DNA from: Podochytrium sp. JEL0797
Lineage: Eukaryota; Chytridiomycota; Chytridiomycetes; Chytridiales; Chytriomycetaceae
Assembly (NCBI GenBank): GCA_027596195.1
Contig: JADGJG010000972.1
Span: forward strand, 1-10,322
Direction: 5' to 3'
DNA length: 10,322 nt
Position numbers and translations under genes: made by a program. A model generated the notes under the pieces. It saw only the letters and a list, made by a program, of their open reading frames with translations. It made no database searches and was not told where the DNA came from. How positions within the stretch are numbered: the first letter of the stretch is position 1; every line of letters starts with the position of its first letter. Below, one piece after another: positions 1 through 5,990 of the stretch.

Positions 1-628
1 CTGCAGGTGAAAGCAGTTGAACTGCTGGGGGTTCAATCTTGTTTAACTGCATGATCCAGGGACGCTGGCCTTCGCTTTGGCCCTGCTGGCTCTCCATCCT
101 GACAAACAAGAAGCCCTTCACTCGAACATCAAGATCGAGCTTGGAGATGCCGATCTCCCCCAATATCGAGACTTTTCGAGACTCAAGTACTCCATGGCCA
201 TCATGAATGAAACGCTGCGACTCTTCCCACCCGTCCCAGTGATTCCAAAGTTCACCGCGACCGAAACGCTCGTGCTCGGAGAATTTGTGTTGCCACCCGA
301 CACGTTTGTCAATATCGTGACTCCCGGGATTCATTTCAATCCTGCTGTCTGGGGAAACGACGCGGAGAAATTCAAGCCCGAGCGTTTTTTGGATTCTGAA
401 GAGGGCGCGGCGTCGAGACTTGGGTTCGCGCCTTTCAGTGAGGGACCTCGCGGATGTTTGGGGAAGAAGTTTGCTCAAGTCGAGATGGTTGCGCTGTTGA
501 CTATGATTTCGTTGAAATATCGCATTTGCCTCGCGGATCCGGCGGACACTGAGCATCTTTTGGATACATCGTTTGGCTTGACAATCAAGACAAAGAGACC
601 AGTCAAGCTCATGTTTGTCCCTCGCTGA
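1..628 (+). CDS. Cytochrome P450 monooxygenase, C-terminal part (5' end outside window)
   Basis: Partial haem-thiolate monooxygenase; P450s insert one oxygen atom from O2 into a substrate, usually with an ER-bound reductase partner. The substrate cannot be told from this fragment. Exon bases 1-6 end at a GTGAAA donor; the intron is 7-59, phase 1; the last exon is 60-628. Across the junction the I-helix reads AG|TLAFALALLALHPDKQ, as in basidiomycete P450s. Next come the K-helix ExxR motif (ETLR, codons at about 209-220), the PERF motif (about 377-388) and the haem loop FSEGPRGCLG, whose Cys codon is 455-457. The reading frame is intact to TGA at 626-628, so the C-terminal half looks functional. 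The membrane anchor and the catalytic part of the I-helix lie upstream of the window. Confidence 0.93.
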
Positions 629-914
629 AAGCCAACGAGTTAACAGTTTCGTTTTATTTTTTCTATTGCAGAGTCTGGAAATTAAAAATATTTTCTAACC
701 TTTATTTTTCTATTGAGTTGACCCACGTTTGCTGGTGAAGGGGCGGTGAAACTTCACGCTTCTGGTGGGAATCCGAAAGCCGTTTATCTCTTCGTTGCAA
801 GGGGGTGACGAATTGGGATCGCGTGGTCTTGGCCGCCGGGTTATCGGTCACTCACAACCACCCTCCCCTAGCACTCCTCCCCTGCATTAAGTTATATATA
901 TGAGGTCATTTATT
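629..914. other. Intergenic region after the P450 gene
   Basis: No gene seen. It holds the P450 3' UTR, with A/T-rich tracts at about 650-715. The string TTTATTTTT(T)CTATTG occurs twice, at about 653-668 and 701-715. A TATATATA tract lies at about 893-901, about 510 bp upstream of the RPA2 start, too far to be its obvious TATA box. On the minus strand AATAAA (909-914) follows the stop of the small gene to the right. Confidence 0.6.
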
Positions 915-1206
915 CTAAGAGTGCGCCCAATTGATCCCCCCAAACAAGGGATCATCCTTCGGAAACTCAAACATCCGACCCATGCGCTGTTCCTTCTGCC
1001 GCCGCGTTTTCTCACTTAACCGGTTCTTCTTTTCCTCCACCGTGACAAGAAGGATATTTGGATCCACTGGTTCTTGTGATAATGGGTGTCGGTGTTGTTT
1101 TGGGAATGGTCGTGGTGAAGTTGGTTGTGATCGGGAATCAGCGAACGCAACGAAAACCCACACGCCTTCTTGATGTGGCGAGGAGGAATGCGAGGAGTCG
1201 TGACAT
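915..1206 (-). CDS. Probable small gene, hypothetical protein of about 66 residues
   Basis: I do not recognise this protein. A minus-strand frame is open from about 1256 to TAG at 917-915, and AATAAA (909-914, minus sense) follows the stop immediately. Its C-terminal part looks protein-like: a charged, probably helical stretch (VEEKKNRLSEKTRRQKEQR), then GRMFEFPKDDPLFGG. The 5' end is uncertain. One model starts at ATG 1206-1204, uses a GTGTGG donor after 1164 and an AAG acceptor before 1072 (91-nt intron, phase 1), and gives 66 residues beginning MSRLLAFLLATSRR, which resembles a mitochondrial targeting helix. The alternative is one exon from the in-frame ATG near 1229-1227, with a less convincing Ser/Pro/His-rich N-terminus. 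The gene would be divergent from RPA2, with about 200 bp between start codons. Confidence 0.4.
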
Positions 1207-1409
1207 ATCGGTGGAATCGTGGTCGTCATAGTTCGCTTTGGAAAGGTGGTTTTCAAGGGGTGCTGGTTTTGCGGGTTTTTTGGCGCCCCACGAATCTTGG
1301 CGAGGCGATGCCAAATCGTCCAAAATCTTGTATATCTATCTTTACGTGTTAAGATTTGTTTTATTTTACCGGATGTCCCAGAATAAATAGCAAAAAAATA
1401 ATAGCGATC

Positions 1410-2725
1410 ATGATGGCAGGAAACGGAAACGGCTTTGGCGGCTACGGCGGCTACAACGGCGGGGGCGGCGGGGCAGCAAAGTACTCGACAAACTACGCAA
1501 ACGCATCGCCACAGCCGCAGGGCGGCGGCTTCTCGGCTTCGCAGGGCGGCGGGTTCGACTCGCCGGGCGGCGGAGGGAAGGTGTGTTTCTGTTCCTTATC
1601 AGGGCGTACGAGGGCGCGCTAGGCCGTGATAGGATGTGCTAGTCTGTGCTAGGATATGCCAGGCGCTGCCAGGACGTGCTCGAATTCTCATCAAACACTT
1701 TGCAGCAATTCCGCAAACAGTCGCTGCGCCCCGTTTCCATCAAACACCTCTCTCGCGCACGCGCAGAGACCGAGGGTGCTTCCCTTGTTCTCGACGGCGA
1801 AGAAATGAACATGGTGAGTGAGTCGCCCAAAACGTGTCCGGAAATCGCAACTCATCAAAACAAAAACAAATCAGGTCAAAGTCATTGGCCGCATCACAAA
1901 GGCGAGCGTGGCCTCCACTGTCATGAAGTACCTCGTTTCGGACGGCAACCACAACGTCGAATGCGTCAAATTCTTGAGTCCCGAGCAAGGCGGTGACCTC
2001 GCAGATACCCAGACCTTCAGGCAAGCCAGCCCCTTGCTTTTCTCGTCTTTCGACCGCGTCTAACCATAAATAATAGCGAGGGATCCTACGTCAAAGTCAT
2101 TGGCCTCGCAAAAACGAACCCCAAATCAAACGCGAGCCCCATCCAAATCACCAACATTTTCGTTTTCCCTGTCACGAGCATGGACGAAGTTACCTACCAC
2201 ACCCTGGAATGCATTTACACCCACTTACAGCTGACGCGTGGTGCGGAAATGATGGTAAAAAGTCTCCCCCCTTTTTTGTTTCCGATCGCGTTTGCGCTGC
2301 TCTAACGTCCATACTCTTATTGATATAGCAGGGAAGCCAGCAACAACCTCACATGACCGCAGATCAATCGAACGCCTTCAATAATTCGGCTTACGCGCAT
2401 GGAGGCTCGAGCCAAGGCGCCGCTGGTTACGCACCGCCCGTGTATGGAGGAGGAGGCCAATTTAACCAACAGAACCAGTACTCGGACTTGTCGCGTGTTG
2501 AGGCGCAAGTGATGCTGATGCTCGACAAGTATCCTGACGGAATCGACGCTGGGACCATGTTTGCAAACTTGAGAAGTGTGGGGCCGCAGCATGAGATTCA
2601 GTAAGTTTCTTTTTGTTGATTTTGCAAATAATGATTGACTTGCGTTTAATAGAAACGCGTTGACCGTTCTCGAGAGCAATGGACTCCTTTACGACAATGG
2701 AACTGGATTGTTTTGTAAGATTTGA
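1410..2725 (+). CDS. RPA2: Replication protein A middle subunit (RPA2/RPA32)
   Basis: Second subunit of the heterotrimeric single-strand DNA-binding complex RPA, used in nuclear replication, repair and recombination. Exons: 1410-1580, 1706-1813, 1875-2020, 2077-2254, 2332-2600, 2653-2725; about 314 residues, a little longer than the usual 270 or so. Residues 1-57 are a Gly/Ser/Gln-rich tail, the position of the phosphorylated N-terminus in other RPA2 proteins. Then comes SLRPVSIKHL, the typical entry to the OB fold, which continues through VKVIGRITKAS, the VECVKFLSPEQGG region and SYVKVIGLAKTNPKS to ITNIFVFPVTSMDEV. A Gln/Asn/Gly linker leads to the C-terminal winged helix (SDLSRVEAQVMLMLDKY to ESNGLLYDNGTGLFCKI). 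Two ATGs are adjacent at 1410 and 1413; the first is taken. Intron 3 has a GC donor and intron 4 a double acceptor. An alternative AG at 1719-1720 for exon 2 would drop five residues in frame. Confidence 0.93.
1601..1680. repeat. Eight degenerate 10-bp tandem repeats in RPA2 intron 1
   Basis: Eight consecutive 10-base units, all starting with AG and rough consensus AGGNYGTGCT, fill 1601-1680 inside the 125-nt first intron (1581-1705). Examples are AGGATGTGCT, AGTCTGTGCT and AGGACGTGCT. The array accounts for most of the extra length of this intron over its neighbours. Confidence 0.75.
2021..2076 (+). other. GC-AG intron 3 of RPA2
   Basis: Exon 3 ends TTCAG and the intron begins GCAAGC. The intron is 56 nt long, has a CTAAC branch-like sequence at about 2059-2063 and ends TAG at 2074-2076. 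Joining across it restores the frame (TF-S-EGSYVKV) inside the OB fold. I see no GT donor that gives an equally good join. Confidence 0.8.
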
Positions 2726-2770
2726 TTGGGGTTAGTGGGTTGTTATTATGGGGACCGGCCGTATCGGTTG

Positions 2771-2780
2771 AATATATATT
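2771..2780 (+). promoter_or_regulatory. TATA-like element upstream of tandem gene A
   Basis: AATATATATT lies 46 bp after the RPA2 stop and about 110 bp before the start of gene A. It could be a TATA element for gene A or only part of the A/T-rich RPA2 3' UTR; position is the sole support. Confidence 0.35.
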
Positions 2781-2829
2781 TTGCTTTGCAATTTGTAACA
2801 CAAATGTCGTTTCATTCATTTGTTTGGAA

Positions 2830-2892
2830 ATGAACGAGAGGGAGTGTGGGAAAAACTCGCGAATCATTCACAAAAAAACAACCCGCGAATGA
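2830..2892 (+). promoter_or_regulatory. Possible upstream ORF whose stop overlaps the gene A start
   Basis: ATG at 2830 opens a 20-codon frame that ends TGA at 2890-2892, overlapping the gene A ATG (2889-2891) as ATGA. If transcription starts near the TATA-like element, this ORF is in the leader and could limit or couple translation of gene A. No transcript data are available. Confidence 0.35.
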
Positions 2893-3271
2893 TCACCCCC
2901 GAGCAACAGATCAAGCACATCCAGGCCCTGCGTTCCGAGATTCCTTCCATGCTCTCTGAACTGCACCCCCTCTCTCCAAGCGAGAGCAAGAGTTTGGATT
3001 CCTGGGCGAACGAGGAAGTCTGCAAGGAGTTTTTGGAGAGCCATGAGTGGGATTTGTGGACGGCTTCTTTCAAGATCAAGAAGACTCTGCAGTGGTGAGC
3101 AACAGTGTCTATCTTCCCGCATTCTCGATGTTTCTCATGTTCAACCGTTTTGAATTTCTCAGGCGGAAGGAACTTTCGGACCCTTTGGCGTCCCCCACGT
3201 CTCCCATCAAGGCCATTCTTCCACAGCACTTGCTCCAAGGGCTTCAAGCTGCGAACCAGAACAACTGCTGA
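2889..3271 (+). CDS. Tandem family gene A, unknown protein of 104 residues
   Basis: First of three paralogues; family not recognised. Exons 2889-3094 and 3163-3271; the 68-nt intron (GTGAGC to CAG) splits the TGG codon of Trp69 in phase 2. The core shared with genes B and C is W39A, VC45KEFL, W54DLW57, ASFK and TLQW69RKEL. The C-terminal tail is Ser/Pro-rich (TSPIK, residues 81-85) and then reads LLQGLQAA. The N-terminal half looks helical. There is no signal peptide, membrane segment or cysteine pattern typical of a secreted effector, so the protein is probably soluble and intracellular. The start is the only in-frame ATG before the conserved core. Confidence 0.78.
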
Positions 3272-3519
3272 CTTGATTTTTTTTCAGTTCACTGTTTCGA
3301 AAATGAATTTGAAAAAAAACGCAGTTTGTTTGTTTATCATGTTTTCTTCTCGAACTTGGAAAGGCTGAGGTTCAAGCGCTGCTACGCACTATGAGACACC
3401 CGCGGTGGTGGGAATAATTTCCACATGGGGGCCTGACGATTCCCTTGGTGCCACAAAGGGGCGATAAAAGGGCTCCGGTGCCACAATAGAACCGGAACAA
3501 AAAACATCCCAAAAACAAA
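3272..3519. other. Spacer between tandem genes A and B
   Basis: Holds the gene A 3' UTR and the gene B promoter. No AATAAA is seen after gene A. Towards gene B there is a GATAAAAGG TATA-like sequence at 3463-3471 between two copies of GGTGCCACAA. Confidence 0.55.
3447..3486 (+). promoter_or_regulatory. Paired GGTGCCACAA motif around a TATA-like site, gene B promoter
   Basis: The 10-mer GGTGCCACAA occurs at 3447-3456 and again at 3477-3486, exactly 30 bp apart, with GATAAAAGG (3463-3471) between. The second copy ends 33 bp before the gene B ATG. The role is inferred from repetition and position only. Confidence 0.4.
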
Positions 3520-3884
3520 ATGTCTCTCCAGCAACAATCGATCCAAGAGCTCCAGGCAAACATCCCGCGCATGATCGCCTCCCTGCCACACATGACCCCT
3601 CGCGAAGCCGAGCTCCTCGAAGCTTGGGCGACTCAAGACGTTTGCCGCGAATTCCTCGAGGCCTCTTCATGGGACCAATGGACTGCCTCTTTCAAGCTGA
3701 ATCAGACGCTTCAATGGTGAGTTTCCGTTCTCTTTTTCATTCTCCCCTCCTCTGTGAATGGTGGTTAATCAGTGGTTTTGCGATTCACAGGCGTAAGGAG
3801 TTGTTGGACCCGACGAGCAACTGCACTTCCCCGATCAAGACGACCGTGGGTCTTCCGGGGCTTCAAGCTGCTTACACTTGCTAA
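3520..3884 (+). CDS. Tandem family gene B, unknown protein of 96 residues
   Basis: Second paralogue. Exons 3520-3716 and 3791-3884; the 74-nt intron splits the codon of Trp66 in phase 2 exactly as in genes A and C. It carries the family core: W36A, VC42REFL, W51DQW54, ASFKL, TLQW66RKELLDP. The tail has TSPIK (residues 78-82) and ends LPGLQAAYTC. It is closest to gene C, in protein and also in intron sequence: both introns start GTGAGTT, share a CATTCTC stretch and contain ATCAGTGG, which points to a recent B/C duplication. The leader just before the ATG (CAAAAAACATCCCAAAA) also resembles that of gene C and supports the start chosen. Function unknown. Confidence 0.8.
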
Positions 3885-3932
3885 GTGGGGAGGAAGAAGA
3901 TCTTATTATCATGTGTGTACTTATGTGTATTC

Positions 3933-3938
3933 AATAAA
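3933..3938 (+). terminator. Polyadenylation signal AATAAA of gene B
   Basis: A perfect AATAAA in a T/G-rich region, 48 bp after the gene B stop codon. Confidence 0.6.
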
Positions 3939-4235
3939 CAGTTGTAAGCAATATTTGTGTTGTTGGGACTCACAGTTGATTCAAAAAAGGGGGGAGGGTG
4001 CGACTCCCTGTTGAACCCGAATTCGGAAAGATTCTTCGGAGCCACCGGGATGGCACCAAAGATGGGTCATCCGAAGCATGCCGAAAAGGAAAGGGACGAA
4101 AGGTGGCCAAGCGCTTGGGTATTCACCAATTTGCAATCTGCACCCTTTTCATTTCGAGTGCTTTCGTGGGAAAAAAGGGGGCAACTTTTTGCGCGCGCAG
4201 CCCCCTCGACACTCAACGACAAAAAGCATCCAAAA

Positions 4236-4650
4236 ATGGCCTCATCTTCCTTGACCCCTCAGGAGCAGCAACAGCAGAAGAAAGTGATCGATTTCCACGC
4301 CGAAGTGCATGACATGATTGCCGCTCTCAAGCACATGACGCCCGACGAGTTCAAAGTCCTTGAGGCCTGGGCGACTGAGGATGTTTGCCGTGAATTCCTT
4401 GTGGCGAGCGCGTGGGATCATTGGGCTGCCTCTTTCAAGTTGAATCAGACGCTGCAATGGTGAGTTCCCCGTTTTCTTTCATTCTCGCCTTCTCTGCGAA
4501 ATGGAAAAGGGGTTGTTGATCAGTGGCTGATTCATCAGGCGCAAGGAATTGTTGGACAACGAGTTGAGCACAGCTCCCACGAGTCCTGCCAGTCCAAGAG
4601 CAACTGTGCCTCATCTTCTTCCTGGACTGCAAGCTGCTTATGAATCTTGA
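4236..4650 (+). CDS. Tandem family gene C, unknown protein of 111 residues
   Basis: Third paralogue. Exons 4236-4459 and 4539-4650; the 79-nt intron splits the codon of Trp75 in phase 2. An N-terminal Gln-rich stretch (residues 9-14) is specific to this copy. The core follows: MTPDE, W45A, VC51REFL, W60DHW63, ASFKLNQTLQW75RKELLD. The tail is SPASPR, then LLPGLQAAYES. The frame is open upstream as far as about 3957 with in-frame ATGs at 4050 and 4062, so a longer N-terminus cannot be excluded. ATG 4236 is preferred because the leader before it (CAAAAAGCATCCAAAA) matches the gene B leader and because genes A and B start at a comparable place. Function unknown. Confidence 0.78.
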
Positions 4651-4735
4651 AGAGGGAAAAAGGAAATGTGATTCTTATTTATTATTTTCACACGATCCAA
4701 GTTGTTTTTATGAAAATATACATTTTGCTGTGCCG

Positions 4736-4759
4736 ACTGTGATGCATACTGTGATGCAT
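4736..4759. repeat. Perfect 12-bp tandem duplication
   Basis: ACTGTGATGCAT occurs twice with no spacer (4736-4747 and 4748-4759) in the convergent intergenic region. It may simply be replication slippage. Confidence 0.7.
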
Positions 4760-4942
4760 TCTCCACTGTCCAGTCCATGTTCGTGAGCATTCTTCCGCGC
4801 CTCACACTTGAAAAGCGAACATTCAGCCATCCAAGTTGACCGGCAGTTTTTTGAATAGCGCGTTGGTTTGATCAGCACAATACCAAACGTAAAAAAATCT
4901 CCGTTATATTGCTGAACGCGAAATGAACATGGTAATGATAAA

Positions 4943-4948
4943 TTTATT
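4943..4948 (-). terminator. Polyadenylation signal AATAAA of the She9/Mdm33 gene
   Basis: Minus-strand AATAAA, 17 bp beyond the stop codon. The spacing is short but plausible for a compact fungal gene. Confidence 0.5.
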
Positions 4949-4965
4949 CGAATCCTCCATTACAA

Positions 4966-5961
4966 TCAGCGTCCTAATGCCAAAATAGAAACAACACTGA
5001 CAAAGGCGCCAATTCCAATCCCTGCCAAAAATGAGGTCTGATCATGTGTGAGAGCCAGCTCGCCAACGCGAATGACGGGAGCGGCAGTGGTGCTCAACGA
5101 TAAAGATGCCAGAGTTTCCTTGCGCGTCGCTTCTTCGGCCTCGCGAACCGCATTCAACACACTTGATTGAAGAGTCGCGTTCTCCACGCGGAGAGTCTCC
5201 TGCACAAGCGCGACCAGCTCTTTCCGATCGCGTTTTTTGACGAACGGATCGCGAATGCTGACCATCAAGAAAATGGCCAAATGGACGGAAATCAAGCCAA
5301 CCGTCCACCAAGTGCTCGCGCTTCGAATTTTGTCGCTGTAGAGTTGCTCGTCGATATATCGCTCGCGGATTTGATTGAGGTACTCTTGGTGGGTCGCATC
5401 GTAAGCGTCTGACGACTTTTTGTACTCTTGCTTAGTGGTTGTTTCTGCCGTTTCGAGAGACAGCTCTTTGCGGTACAGCACGGTGAATCTGTGGATATCT
5501 TCGTCGACTGGAAAAAGAGGAGATTGCGATCAGGGACTGGTTTCCAGCGAAACACGAGCTTACCCCACGAGTCTTTGCGTTGCAGCAGAGAGTTGAGTTC
5601 CTTCTGCAGCCGCCTGCGATCATCGATGGCCTGTTCGTAATTGATCCTGCGTGTGATGGTTAGAGTGGAACATATATGGATGCTTCACCACGCACTTATT
5701 GGCTTCCAGGACACGCATTGCATCCTTCAGATCCGCGTCCTTCTCCTCGACCCTTCGCTTCCTCTCCGCAACAAGGTCGTAACCCGTCGAAGCGTTGAGG
5801 AACCTTGAGATGTGCGGTGCGTACTGTGCGTGCAGTGTTTGTAGCCCCACAACTAGAGCCCGGCTGGCATCGGAGACATTTGGCGATGTATTGGATGAAG
5901 TCAGAAGCCGGCGCGGTGCAAAGACGCGAACCGAGGCAGCCTTCGCCAGCGCACGTTTCAT
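4966..5961 (-). CDS. MDM33: She9/Mdm33 family mitochondrial inner-membrane protein
   Basis: In yeast, Mdm33/She9 is an inner-membrane protein of mitochondria that affects inner-membrane fission and organelle shape. Exons in minus order: 5961-5696, 5646-5564, 5507-4966; introns of 49 and 56 nt; 296 residues. The N-terminus MKRALAKAASVRVFAPRRLL is a typical mitochondrial presequence, which decides the start. Residues about 65-160 are charged and helical, suited to a coiled coil. The family signature YLNQIRERYIDEQLYSDKIR follows (about 158-177), then membrane segment 1 (about 182-200) and a second hydrophobic segment at the C-terminus (about 276-296). At 296 residues it is clearly shorter than yeast Mdm33; the segment before the coiled coil is reduced. 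The two-membrane-segment layout matches the family. It is divergent from NAP1. Confidence 0.88.
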
Positions 5962-5990
5962 TTTTTTTTCTTTTTCGAAGTTTGGCCAAA
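5962..5990. promoter_or_regulatory. 29-bp divergent spacer between MDM33 and NAP1 start codons
   Basis: Only 29 bp, with an nine-T run and TTTCTTTTTC, separate the two start codons. At least one transcript must therefore begin inside the neighbouring gene, or the 5' leaders are almost absent. Promoter elements must lie within one or both coding regions. No TATA box is visible here. Confidence 0.6.

Larger units (their letters stand above)
4651..4965. other. Convergent intergenic region, no gene seen
   Basis: Lies between the 3' ends of gene C (+) and the She9/Mdm33 gene (-). It holds their 3' UTRs, a perfect 12-bp tandem duplication at 4736-4759, and the minus-strand AATAAA at 4943-4948. Confidence 0.6.

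Noticed and set aside
653..715. Repeated TTTATTTTTCTATTG after the P450 gene, suggesting a 3' UTR intron or repeat element
   Set aside because: A/T-rich, short and imperfect; it can arise by chance in a 3' UTR and has no convincing donor site.
931..1173. Plus-strand open frame of 80 codons, Cys/Arg/Phe-rich
   Set aside because: Opposite the more protein-like minus-strand frame; composition looks like a shadow.
3368..3380. GGTTCAAGC resembling a tRNA T-loop (B box)
   Set aside because: The flanking bases do not pair as a T-stem and no D-arm, anticodon arm or acceptor stem can be formed around it.
4861..4891. Possible hairpin CGTTGGTTTG ... ACCAAACG
   Set aside because: The arms do not match well without a bulge, and the loop is long; no sign of a functional RNA or terminator.
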